From NCBI GenBank assembly GCA_002007465.1, contig LNAC01000064.1, forward strand, positions 5,043,408 through 5,107,407: a DNA stretch of 64,000 nucleotides, written 5' to 3'. Made by a program: the position numbers and the translations under genes. Under the pieces are notes generated by a model, which searched no databases, was not told where the DNA came from, and saw only the letters and a list, made by a program, of their open reading frames with translations. Origin of the DNA: Ailurus styani. Taxonomy: Eukaryota > Chordata > Mammalia > Carnivora > Ailuridae. Shown here piece by piece: positions 40,401 to 54,200 of the stretch. Position 1 is the stretch's first letter. Each line of letters begins with the position of its first letter.

Positions 40401-43400
40401 TGAATAGGGGTTGAAGTCCAGGTCTGTCTGACCTGAAGTTCATGATCTTAACTAATCACATAGCTTCCCTGAAAGTGTCTTTGTCCTCAGTCTTTTTCTA
40501 CAAAGATCCCCAGTTTCTTCCTTTATTTTTCACTTGACATCATACTGAACTTCTTAAATCTTGCTTGTCATTATCCTTTCTCTTTAAATTTATTTTTTCT
40601 AAAAAATAATGCATGTACATGGAACAGAATTTAAATATTACAAAAGGATATACTTATGTATGTATGTATGTGTGTATCTATATATTTATATAATACAAGT
40701 AGAAGTGGAATTGCCTTTAAAAATTGCCAAACTTCCCTCCTCAAGGTTGTACTGATTCAGACATCTGGTGATAAATGTATAACTATCTATTACAATATAC
40801 CTTTGTCAACATAAGGAATCATCAATCTTTTTGATCTCTGATAATAGGTTTTAAAAAAAGATACCATAGCTTTAATCTCTTACTATACATTTTCTCTTTT
40901 TTAAAAATGGTTTTTGCGGACGCCTGGGTGGCTCAGTGGGTTAAAGCCGCTGCCTTCAGCTCAGGTCATGATCCCAGGGTCCTGGGATCGAGGCCCACAT
41001 CGGGCTCTCTGCTCAGCGGGGAGCCTGCTTCCTCCTCTCTCCTCTCTCTCTGCCTGCCTCTCTGCCTACTTGTAATCTCTCTCTGTGTGTCAAATGAATA
41101 AATAAAAAAATCTTAAAAAAAATAAAAATAAAAATGGTTTTTGGGACACCTGGGTGGCTCAGTTGTTAAGTATCTGTCTTTGGCTCAGGTGATGATCCCT
41201 CAGTCCTAGGATCGAGTCCTGCATGGGGCTCCTTGCTCCGTGGGGAGCCTGCTTCGCCCTCTGCCTGCCGCTCCCCTGCTTGTGCTCACTCACTATCTGA
41301 CAAATAAATAAAATCTTAAAAACATAAAATAAAAGTAAAGATGGTTTTTATGTTTCATGTCATGTTTAGAAAGTTCTTCTCTACTCTGAGATTATAAAAT
41401 AATTTACTTAAGATTTTTTTCTGCTACTTTGGAAAGCATTTTTCTTATTTTTATGTTTAAACTTAGATCTCTCTCTCTCTTTTCCTAAAATGCAATGCCC
41501 AGACTGAATGTAATTCCCTAGTACAGAGCAGAAGACAAATATTGCCTCTCTCATTCCAGATATGCTTATTCAGCCTAAGATCACTCCAGCCTTTTGGCAG
41601 ATAATAAACTTACTGTCAACTAAAATCACAAGTTTTTCCACAGGTGCCTCAGTTAAGCTCCATTATGGGAGAAGCAGAGGTGAGGGATTTGTTTCCTGAA
41701 AATACTCCAAAGAGCGATTGCTCCCAAACAAAATTCAAGCGGAAAGCCAAGTTCAGATCACTTACTCTTACACCGTCTTCCATCCTCAGCTAGAATAAAT
41801 CCCTCTGAGCATTTGCAGATGTAGGAGTTGCCACGATTAACACAAATGTGTTCACAGCCGTGGTAGGTCGATTTGCAGACATCCTTCCCTGAGGGAAATA
41901 TAGGGAGATGAGCAACTCCATCTGTGTGGGAATGAGCTGGACTGAATGGTCATGTCAGGACAGATCAAGGAATTAATCCATTTTTTAAAAATCCATCTCT
42001 GTTTAAACCTTCTTTTATAATATGCCCTTATTTTCATTCTAATACTCAGGACAGGGCGCGGGAAGGGAGAAACTCCTCTCAGAAAGCCCCAGCCCCCACA
42101 AGCCTGAATGGTAAGATGGATGATCAGGTGTCCTGTATTTCTTATTAATTTTTAGAATTATTTGATGTTGCTTTGGGGTTTGATTTTCCTAAGCTATTGA
42201 TTTTTTCCGATAGACATCCCAAACACTCCGGCTTAAATTAATGAACATTTCTCATGTGTGAGGTACTTCAAATGTTTCAGAGTAGTTACAGCCCTCCAAT
42301 CTTCACAACACCCTGTGAGAAGATGAAGCAGGAATAATTATACCAGTGTATACATGAAGAAACTCAAAAGTCACCTGACGTCACCTGAGGTCATGCAGCA
42401 AGTTGATGGCACAGCTGAGACACACCATCTCCTATGTGTTCCTCCCCCACCACATGAAAGCCTATAGCTCTCTTCTGTTATTAGCTCCCTAAAAGGAGAA
42501 GCTTCCTATAAAGTTGGGGTTGGTAACTATAGATCCCCCCCCAGAAATGGGAATGGTGGTATTTGATCTAGTAATCAAATTCCAGAGGTAGATGTTGTTG
42601 TATCTGGTATACAAAAGCTCAATTTGTTGAGCAAAAAATATGTCGCATGGATAAATGGCACACGTGTGTACACTTACATTCATAGAAATAAAATCATGAA
42701 CATTCAGCTCGGGCAGACACAATGGGCAGAACTACAGACATGGTCTCCACTGAGGGAACGCTGTAGTGTGAAGGCAAAACATGATTGTGCAGGGAGACCT
42801 GCAGCATTAGGCCAGGGTCCCACTGGTATCCCAGGACTCAGCTGTTCAAACAGAACATCTCGCTAAAGGTAGGAGCCCCTCTTCCTGGTGGAGGAATGAG
42901 GACACTGAGCTCCACTCAAGCCAGCTTTGTTGACATGTGGGATGTCCCAAGTTATCTCAAAGGGGTCTGAGAGGTAATTCCCCAAAATCAACGACTTGAA
43001 AAGCAAATGAGCTGATTTGGCCTTAACTAAAAAAGAGCCATCCTGCCCACTGGAGCAGAGTGTTCACAAAAGCAAGTACACAGTTTCAACACTAAACCCG
43101 CCCACCACCCCCAACACCCAAATAGGGACTAATAGCTCAGAATCTCCCAGTGGAGAAAAATTCTTGCCCTGTGCTCTTCTAATGCCCACTTCCCCAAGCT
43201 CATGTGTCCCACCTGTCTCTTTTTTTGGGTGCTGTGATGGTTAATTTTATATATCCGCTTGCCTAGGCTATGGTGCCCAGCTCTTTGATCAAACATCAAT
43301 CTAGATGCTGCTGTGAAGGTATTTTTTAGATGAGATTAAATTAACATTTCAGTGACTAGACTTTGAGTAAAGTAGAGTACACTCCATAGAGTTGGCCTCG

Positions 43401-46400
43401 TCCAATCACGTGGAGGCCTTTGGAGAAAGAAGACTGAATCCCCCCCACCACTACAAGGAAAAAGGGATTGTGCTTCCAGGCTGCCTTTGGATGAGAGCTG
43501 CCACATCAGCTCTTCCTGGTCTCCAGACCGCTGGCCTGCCCTACAGATTTTCTCTCTGTCTGTCTGCCTCTACCTCTGTGTCTATCTCTGTAGATAGGCA
43601 CACACACACATACAACCTATTGGTTCTGTTTCTCTGGGGAAGCTAATGCACCTTCTAAGTAAACTCTCAGAATTCGTTCTGACAGACCCACAGAGGCTAA
43701 CACTAGAAAAAATGGATAAACAAAACACACAGAAAAATCCCTTAGTCCCTCTCCCACCCTCTACCCTTACTTATAAGGTCTTCCAAGAGGAAAAAGCACT
43801 GTAATTATCCTTTGATCCTCATAGTGATTGCTGGCAGAGATTCTAATTCTGTCCAATGATTAGCCAGGCTCTGTGGGAGGCTCTGGGCATCCACACGATG
43901 GTTGTGGAAGGGCCAGGAACTGGAAGAAAATGGAGAGACGCAAAGAGCCTGACAACTTGGGACCTTGTCTGAGAAAGTCTTGAAGAACTAAGGGTCTCCT
44001 CTATGGGTCACTAGCACACGCTGTCAGAACACCCAAGACAGGAACTTGCAACAACATAGGGAAGATTTTAAGTATAAAATGAAATTATCTAAGTGTCCGA
44101 GCCCCGCAGTTGGGAGAGGTCATCTCCACCTGGAGGCCACTTACTTCGGCAGTGTTTCCCATCCTCGGCAAGCCGGAATCCTTCCAGGCACTTGCAGAAG
44201 TACGACTCATCACTGTTCACACAAATGTGCTCACAGCCATGGTCTACTGTTTGGCAGACATCTTTCCCTGAGGACAGCAGAGCAAGTCAAATCAATTTCA
44301 CCAAAATAAATTTTCCCTGGGCTTCACTGTGAAGAAGCTACCCATCTCAGCCACCAGACCCCAGGCCCCCTTGAGCTCAGTGACCCATGGGAGGAAAGTA
44401 AAATTGAGGATGAAGTTCAGTGGGTCTAATTTAGGTTAACTCTTCCAAGTTCCTCACTATCATCCCCACCATCCCTCACCAGCACTTCTTCAATATCTCA
44501 TTAAAGGCAATCAATCATTGGCTTTCTGCAGAAGTAGTTTCTGATATCAAGAGGAAAGATTACTTCGAAGATAAAACCTCAATTTAGATTAGTGGCCCTG
44601 AAATCTAATTTTGGCTTTGTCCCTGACCTATGGCTTTGGAGAATCACTTAACCTCTTGGAGCCTTACCTTTCCCGTCTATCTGAAAAATAAGAGTCATAA
44701 TTCCAGTTACCTATCTTTTCTTGAAATGTGTCAGCACAAGTTGGTCTTTGTAAAGTGCTTTGAGAAGCTTGAGGAAAAGATGATAGATAGGGATGAAAAT
44801 AATTTGCTCAGCGTTACACACTCAGCTTTAATGAAACAGAGACGCATCTTGGCCCCATCTAAGAGGCTTCGCTCTCTGACACATAAGCATGGACTCATCA
44901 TAAGGTGGGTCTCTAGGAGAGATTCGTGCCACCACCACCAACAACAATAATACTATTAAAGTTAAACAGAGGCTCAGAGAGATGAAAGAACTTGCCCAGC
45001 TAATAAACGGCAGGGCTAGAAGCTGCTAGAATCTTGTTTCTTGCCACAGGACATAAATGAGCAACTTCAGTTGTACCTCTATCCCTGGCTTTTCTCATTT
45101 GTCCAGTTGTTTGTTTTCCTTTACCAAGCTTTATTTTTTAGAAAATAAGATTTACAGAAAAATGGAGATGATAGCCCAGAGATCCTAGAAACCCCAAACC
45201 CAATTAACGACTTACGTTAATGTGACACATTTGTTACAATTAGTGGACCCATACTGATACATTAAAACCAACTAAAGTCCAGGGTTTATTTACACTTTCT
45301 TAGTTTTCAACCTGATGTCGCTTTTCTGATTCCATCCAGGACCCCATACTATATTTAATAGTCATGGGGCAGTGGCTTTGGAGGGTAACTGATTTCAACA
45401 GAGATCAGGACAGTGGAATTCATGCAAAGATCAGACACAGTCATGTGAGGCAACCCCAGGAAAAACTTACTTCTGCAGGTTTTCCCATCTTCACGGAGTA
45501 TATACCCTTCAAAGCACTGGCACACAAAAGAGTCTTCACTGCTTACACATGAATGTTCGCAGCCATGGTCCCCCAAGGCACAGGAGTCCAATTCTGGGAA
45601 TCCGATTGGAATGAGAGAAACAGAAGAAGGAAATGGTTTGTACATTACTGACTTGTTCGATCTCTTTTTTTAGTAACTTACTCCATCTTAAAAGACATTT
45701 TAGACACCTTAAATTAAAACACTGTCTTATCCCACGATGCACATTTCAAAACCAAAAATATGTCTAGGAGCAAAAATTCTTCATATACGAAGAGTGCATA
45801 AAATAAAATCATTTCCATAAAAAATGCACAAAAGACTTGAAAGATGATTTATAAAAGGAGAGACATAACATGGCCTATAAATATTAGAAAATAAGTACAT
45901 CTTTGTTGGCCATCCTATAACCATAATACCAACTTATCGACTCTCTACTTATGTACGCATGTATGTGTCACACTTAGGTAATCCACTCTTCATCTTTCAT
46001 GCAGTCGTCAACTATTTGATGCATTCCTACTCTGAGTCAGGTAATCTTCCAGGGATTTAACAGTGAGTAAGACACCGTTTCCGCTTTTGTGAAGCTTACA
46101 TTTGGCAGCAGGTGTGGGAGGGAAGAAGGGGGAAGACAAATAAGAGACAAACAAATATGTATGTCAGACGGGAAAAGGGCTGTGGAAAAAAGCAGGAGAG
46201 GGGAGAAAGAATGTGCCCGGGCTGGGGGGGCTTGTATTTCACATGCTGCAGGCAGAACAGAACCCTGAGATGACTGAGTGTGTGGGATTTGGATGGATCA
46301 GTACCCTCGGCAAGGAACAGCATTTGCAAACTGTAGAGGTGGGAGCGTGTGTGGCATGTTTCAGGAAAGGCAAAGAGATAGGTGGGACCCATGCAGCCGA

Positions 46401-48217
46401 GGCAGGGGACAAGGCCGGTGAGGCCAGCAAGGGGCAGACCCTATGGACTTCACGGGCAGCAGTGGGATCTGAGTGAGGAAGGGTCCCTGGAGGGTTTTGA
46501 GTAGTGAAGTCACATGAATGGCTTTGTCGTAAAAGGTGTACTCGGTGTGGGGGAGGTGGAGCAGGGAGAGCTGGGAGAAACCTCTTGCAATAAGCCCGGT
46601 GGCCCCGACCAGGATGGTGACAAGTGTCAGACTGTTGGCTGTATATTGAAGGTAGAGCCTACACGCTTTGCCAAGGGGTTGATACAAAGAGGCCATCTTC
46701 ATATGGATGTGAGAGAAGAGTCATGGATGACAAAGGTTGCAGGACAGAGCAAAAAGAAGGGTTTTTCATCCACGAGGCTGGGGTGGCTTCTGTTTGTGAC
46801 TCTGTGAAAACCAAACTGATATTATAAAAGCCTAATACTGAGGACACGGGGCAAGTGACTTATAAGAACAATACACAATCCTGAGAGTCAACTCCATCAT
46901 TTCAGATGATGGAGAATTTGACAATGGTACACACTGAAGTTATGAAAGCGAGACTCCGAAGTACATAATCAATTGTATAATCAGGCACAGATCATACACT
47001 TATTTCTAAGGCATTTTTTCAGTATTTCTTTTTGGAGGGGAGTCCTGAGAACTACCCCGTGGGGTAGTCAAGGGAACTGTTCTTATTCTCACTTACCAGC
47101 CAGGGAGACTAAGGTTGGGGAAGGTTAATGGCTCGCCAAGATCAATTGCTAATAAGTGACAGCACCAGACTCAAAATGTAATCTTCTGATAATAAATCCC
47201 ATGTTTTCCCCCAACTACATTGCATTGCTATATCGTAAAGTAAGCTTTCAAACATGAAGGGAATTTTGCCTGTCTTCTTCTGGGCAGACGTGCTGCCAAA
47301 ATCTTCGAACAATGGGAAAATATTATGTTAACTAAAATTATAACTGCAGAAGAGAGTCAAAGCAGAGTTGGCCTGTCCTGTTTGCTCTGAACATGACTGA
47401 CGTCTCTGGGCACAATCTAGACTCACTATTAATGCAGAACATTCCCCAACGGCTTCGGGTAGTTCCTCACGTAGTGCTGAGTGGAAACAGAATTGAGTGA
47501 GCTATAACACAGACAGTGGGCTGGCTGTGGAGGTGAGCATTTTTTTCCCACCATGAATTTATATTAAGAATACTCCATTTTCCAGGCGCCTGGGTGGCTC
47601 AGTGGGTTAAAGCCGCTGCCTTCGGCCCAGGTCATGATCCCAGGGTCCTGGGATCGAGGCCTGCATCGGGCTCTCTGCTCAGGAGGGAGCCTGCTTCCTC
47701 CTCTCTCCTCTCTCTCTGCCTCCCTCTCTGCCTACTTGTAATCTCTCTCTCTGTGTCAAATGAATAAATAAAATCTTTAAAAGAAAAAAAAAGAATACTC
47801 CATTTTCCAACATAATAAAACAGCTATAACTCTTTCAGGCCAGCCTTGTCAAGCCATAATCCAGACTGGTACCCAGCCCCCCCCCCAACCCAGCACACCC
47901 TTTCTTTCTAGCGCTTCCCCCATGCCCTGTCCTGTCTTCCTGGCTCCGTCGCAGACTGCCATCGGGAAGAGTGGCTGAGTCTTCCCACACAGACCGTGAA
48001 CTGTGCTGGTCTGCACCTGCACTGGGCAGATGGGTGCTGCTTTCCTTCATCAGGAGCCTGCTGAGCCCAAAGCCACTGTGCACGTCACCCTGGGCTACAG
48101 ACGATCACAGCAGCTCCAGCCCAGAGTTCCTGAGTTCTCCTGAGTGTTCACATTAGCAGCTGTTTGAAATTTTATTGGGTGCGTGCCTTTTTTTTTTAAA
48201 GATTTATTTACTTATTT

Positions 48218-48261
<44 letters not shown>

Positions 48262-51200
48262 ACAAGCAGGGGGAGGGGCAGAGGGAGAGAGAGAAGCAGG
48301 CTCCCTACTGAGCAGGGAGCCCGACATGGGGCTCGATCCCAGGACCCCAGGATCACAACCTGAGCCAAAGGCAGCTGCTTAACTGACTGAGCCACCCAGG
48401 TGCTCCAATTGGGTGTATGCTTTGAAAGCACAGGTGGAGTTTGGGTTTTTAACCTTTTCCCTCCTCGTCTCCTCAGAGCACCTAATTGGTTGACTGTAGA
48501 GCAGTGGTGAGCTCTCCACCTCATGTGAGCATTAGAATCACCGGCAGAGATATTTTGAAAGGCAGAACAGGCAGATGATTCAAAATTCAAACACATTAAA
48601 GGGGATACATCCCCTAAGGAGGGGTATCTAGCAATATCTACCAAAGTTACAATATATACCTTTGACCCAGCAACCTCACTTCAGGAATTCTCTCCTACAG
48701 GTACCTGGTACCACAGGAAGGGGTATACTTTCAAGTTATTCGTGGCACCATTGTTTGTAATAATGACAAGTAGGAAGCAACCCAAGTGTCCAGCAACAAG
48801 GGAATTAAGCAGCTGTAAAAAGAATGAGAACATTCTCTCTGTAAAGATATGAAATCTTCAATAAGCATCATTGAGTGAAGGAAAAAAACGCATATAATGG
48901 GGTATATACAGTATGCCATTTTTTGTGTGGGTAAGAAAAGAAAGGAGATAAAAACATATACTTATATTTGCTTTTACTCACATAAAGAAACATGAAGGAT
49001 AAATAATAAACTAATGAAAGTGGTGTATTATCTGTTGCTGTGTAACAAGTTACCCCAAAACCTAGCAGCTTAAAACAACATTTATTATCTCACACAGTTT
49101 CTGGGGGTCTGGAATCCAGGAGCGGCTTAGCTGGGGAGTTCTGACTCAGGATCTCTCATGAGCCTGTGGTCATGCTGTAGGCTGGGGCCGTGGTGATCTC
49201 AAGGCTCTACTGGAGCTATAGGATGTGCTTCTGAGCTCACTCATGTCTTTATTGGCTGGCCTCACTCAGTTCCTCACTGGCTATTAGCTGGGGGAGGCTT
49301 CAGTTCCTCAGCATGGGGGCTTCTCCACAGGGCAGCCTACAACATGGCTTCCCCAAGAGCAAATGATCCAAGAAATGAGAGGGAGTGCTCAAGATGGCAG
49401 CCACAGTGTCTCTTATAACTTAATTTGAGAAGTGACAAGCCATGGTTCTTTCCATATGCTATCGGTCACACAGACCAACAATAAAGGCGGGGACTATACA
49501 AGTGTGTGACTACCAGAAGATGGGGATCACTGGTGGCCATCTTGGAGGCTGGCTACCACCATTTACTGATAGGAAGGGAGGTAGGGAATAGGATGGGAGG
49601 GCACGAGGGGGATCAAAGCTCCTTAATGTATGTCCTTTCATATTGTTTTGATTCTTAAACCATGTAAACCCCTTACTTATTCTTTTTTTTTTTTTTTTTA
49701 GAGACAGGGCACATGCCCACAGCGGGTGGGGGCGTGGGGGTGGGTTGGGGCAAGGAAGAGGCAATCTCATGACCCTGAGATCATGACCTGAGCTGAAATC
49801 AAGAGTCAGATGCTTAACCGACTAAGCCACTCTGGCGCCCGAACCCCTCAGCTATTCTAAAAATAGGCCAAAATTTAAATAAAAATTCTTATGGGGAGCA
49901 AAGGATTTACAATGTAAAGTTTGCCTCTCTCTCACCTTTGACACTCTACATCATCACTTTTAAAGCCCGCACCATCATTTCATCAGTGTTTTATTTAGGT
50001 GGTGCATTTTATGTTATTCAGGTGGTGCCTTGCCTCCTACTATTATAAATATTATTGTAATGGATACTCTTGAGCATATAGTTTTGCCTACAACATGAAG
50101 GCCGATCTGAAAGATAAATATCCGGAAGCAGAAGTACCTAGTTAAAAGGTATGAACATTTAAAAGCTGATAAATATTTCCAAGTTGTCCTCTAACAAGGT
50201 TACACCAGTGTAAGACAGTCCTGGCTTCTGGGGGTCAAGGGGCTACCTGGGCATCTGGCTGTTTTAAAAGCCCCATAGGTGATTCCAATGAACTACCCAG
50301 GGTGAGATGCTGGTGTTGGACCCAGACCATATGTTCAGAGACCTTCTCAAGCATCTAGATTACTCTGCGCCTCCACCACCAAGAACACCAGACACCACTG
50401 TCTTTCTCTCGGGCTGTTGCATTGTCTACTGACTGGTTTCCACACACTCTCTTTTACCCCCTCCAATCCATTCCCTTCCCTTGTCCTAAGTCCTCTTTTC
50501 AAAATGCAAATCTTCTCACATCACTCCCGCCCTCTGCCCGAGATCCTCAGAGTCTTCAGAAAAGACAGAATCCTTGCAGCCTCATCCGTCCCCCACTCCC
50601 CCTGCTCTGAGCACCATCATTCAGTGCGTACCTCAGTACCAAGCCGGGGTGTGGGGCGGCGCCTCCACCATGGTCTGCACAGCTGCTCCTCTGTCTCTCC
50701 TCCCTCGCTCTCTCCGCCCTCCCCTCATCCCCTGAGGTTTTCCTGGATCTCCCCACGCGGGGCCTCAAAGCAGCAGGCATCCGCCCCTCTGATAATATCA
50801 CCGCTGTCACTGAACAGGGAGTCACGTGTTGGTTTGGGTCTTCACTGGCGTTCTCACTGGGCTGTGCTCACGTGGGCTCTGATCAAGAGGCCACACACTC
50901 ACCTCACCTGCCCTTCCCTCCTGCATCTCCACTGCCCAGTGTAATGCCTGCTGCACAACAGGCCCTTTAAACACCCGGTGAGTAAAAGGAAACATTTCCT
51001 CGGTTTCCTCCTCTGAAAATTATGGGTAACCAGACCCTCCATCCAGGGGTTTTGTGCAGATATTTTTATTTTTTTTAAGATGTTATTTATTCATTTGAGA
51101 GAGAGAGAGAGAATGAGCAGGAGAGGGGTGGGAGGGGAGAAGCAGACTCCCCGCTATACGGGGCGCAAACCCAGGCCCCAGAGAACATGACCTGAGCTGA

Positions 51201-54200
51201 AGGCAGACGCCTAACCATCTGAGCCACGCAGGCGTCCTTTATTCTTCTTATTTTATTAAAGATTTTATTTGGGGGGGCACCTGGGTAGCTTAGTCTGTTA
51301 AGCATCTGACTCGGCCTCAGCTTAGGTCTTGATCTCAGGGTCATGAGCTCAAGCCCCGCACTGAGTGTGGAGCTTATTTAAAAATATATATTTTTTTAAG
51401 TAATTGCTATACCCAACGTGGGACTTCAACTCATGACCCCAAGATCAAGAGTCACGTGCTCTAGTGACTGAGCCAGCCTGGTGCCCCTAAGATTTTATTT
51501 TATCATTTTATTAAAAATTTTATTTGTAAGTAATCTCTACACCCAATGTGGAGCTTGAACTCATGACCCCAAGATTAAGAGTTGCATGTGCAGGGCCGCC
51601 TGGGTGGCTCAATTGGCTGAGCATCTGACTCTGGCTCAGGTCATGATCTCAGGGTCCTGGAATGGAGCCCCCGTCAGGCTCCACACTCAGTGGGGAGTCT
51701 ACTGGTCCCTCTGCCCCCATACCGCCCCCAGCTCCTATTCTCCCTCTTTCTCTCTCTCTCTTAAATAAATACAATCTTAAAAAAAAAAAAAAAGAGTTGC
51801 ATGTGCAGATGTTTTAAATGAGAACCCCGTGGAGGTGGGTACTCGACACTCAGCACACTCACTCTCTGCGCTTCTGCGTGCTATTGTCTGTGCCTGGGAA
51901 GCCCTTCCTCTCCTGTCTTAGGCTGTTCCGGCTGCTCTAACAAAATACCATAAACTGGGTGGCTTGTAAAGGGCAGAAATTTATAGCCGCTGGTTCTGGA
52001 GGCTGGCAGTCCGAGATCAGGGTGCTGGTACGGCTGGGTGAGGACCCTCCTCCAGGCTGGACACTTCTCCCTGTATCCTCCCATGGTAGAAGGGACTGGG
52101 GGAGGTGGGGAGGGCTCTGTGGGATCCTTTATCAGCCACTAATCCCATTCATGAGAGCCCCATGCTCATGACCTAATCATGCCCAAAGCCCCACCTTCTG
52201 ATACCGTCACCTTTGGGAGTTAAGACGTCAACCTATGAATTTGGGAGGACACCTACATTCACTCCACCATACCACCTGTCTCTGGATACCTCATCCCTTC
52301 AATCTCCGGATGTCAGACACCCATCTCCTTCTCAGGGAACTTTCCCGAGACTAGCTGAGGGTCCCTCTGGCCCACACCCCTGGGGCGCCTCTTCTTCCGA
52401 CATCACACGAAAGGTTTGTAATTTCCTTCTTCCCTGAGAAACTGTAAACTCTGTCAGGGCAGAAATGGAACCGGCATCACCGCAGGGAGGCAGGCTCAGT
52501 GCCCAGCACGACGTGCCCAGCATGCTGCAAGTTCAGGGTCAATACCTGTGGAGAATGAGAGCAAACGGACCGAGAGCTTAAGGAGGTGCCCAGACTAGAG
52601 TGAGGCTAGAGTCTAGAGTGAGGACGAACTACCGGGAACCATCACTTAAATGAAACGGACAAGGAGGTATGAAAATCTCAGGAGGCACGAAGAACACATT
52701 CTCCCTCCAAGAGAAGAATCTGCTTCCTTTCCTCCTTAGGGAGGCAGTTCCACACCTTTCATTCAGCCCCCGTCTTGAACGGGATCTACTATCTGTGATC
52801 AGGATGATTACAGGTTTCAGAACAAACCAGGGGTGTTCAGGACCCACATCCCGCGGGCCTGTGTGCTGACAGAGGCGGCGGGGCTCCCATCCAGATTCCA
52901 CATCCAGTGAGTCACGGATGTCTGTGGCATGGCCATGGCCAGTTCATGTGTTCCGTGGACTCACACCTCTGTGGTGCTGACAGATGGCAATCCTGTGTCC
53001 GCGGCTCCACGTAGGAGGTGGTTAAAACCAGCCCAGCCCTGGAGGGAGAAAGCCACGGTGGCCTGCCAAGAGGGTAGCGAGGGCCCGGAGATAGAATTAC
53101 ACCATTTTGGGGCGTTTCTTATAATAAAACTAAGAGCAGCCAATCATTCGCTAACTCTGTAATGGCTTTTGCTCAGACAACCCGAAAAATGGCTGAACTG
53201 AGACGTCCCTTTTAGAGGGCACCTCACTCTGGGGATGAGGTCCTGAATCAGGGGACCCAGCTCCTGGTCCTGACTCTGCCACTGACCCTCATGCCCAGCT
53301 TGGAGGTGCCAGTTTCCTTGCTGGGCTTGTTTCCCACCAAAAAAATGAAAGACCTCGAAGCTTCCTTCTGCTCCTGTAATGTGAATACACTGGAGGGTGA
53401 AGGTGGTCTTCTCCCCTCACTCCCTGCTACGGACTGAATTGTGTCCCCCTCCCCCCTACCAAATTCATACTTGGAAGCCCTACCCCCCAGTGTGGGAGTA
53501 TTTGGAGGTGGGATCTTTGGGAGGTAAGCAGGTTTAGATGAGGTGGGGACCCCAGGATGGGATTAGGGTCCTTAGAGCTTGCTCTCATCCCCCTTGCCCC
53601 GCAACTACCACCATGTGAAAACACAGCAAGAAGGCCATCTGCAAGGCAAGAAGAGGGTTCTCATCAGAACATGACCATGCCGGCACCTTGATTTGGGGCT
53701 TCTAGCCTCCCGAACCGTAAGAAAATAAATTGCTGTTGTTTAAGCCACCCGACCCCTGGTGTTTCATTACGGCGGCCTGAGCAGGTTACAACACCCCATT
53801 TGCCTTGCTCAGGGCTGCTTTTGCCTTTCAAAGTCAGGCTGGAGGGCGTCAGGCCCCACAGGCCTCCACAGCGTGTGGCGGCTGGACGAGGGTTCCCGGT
53901 GCCCTGTGGCTTGTGGCCCAGATTCCCGTCAGCACCCTGCCCTTGCCAGAGTCTGACAGCAGCCTTTGGGGCTCACGAGTCTGACTTCTCCCGGGGTGGC
54001 CCGTCTCTAGGGCCCCTCCAACTGAAGCAGGCTCAGCTCTAGGAGGTAGGTGTCCAAGCAACAAGGCAAGGTGCTTCCTCAGCCTTCTTCTCAATGCAGG
54101 GCCGTCTACCAGCAGGAGGAAAGCTAGGGTTGAAAGCAGTTTACAAGTTCCTCAAACCCTTCAACTTTTGTCTCTCCCTGTGCCACTTGGCAACTGTGAT

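Larger units (their letters stand above)
38141..41765 (-). other. MATN2: MATN2 intron between EGF10 and VWA2
   Basis: Holds three young CAN-SINEs (39029-39231, 40918-41128, 41143-41322), a MIR (40215-40450) and an old LINE-like stretch near 40600-40800. No exon is seen. Confidence 0.8.

Noticed and set aside
50417..50944. 175-codon plus-strand open frame
   Set aside because: CT-rich, Ser/Pro/His-biased translation with no recognisable protein; looks like repeat-derived sequence.
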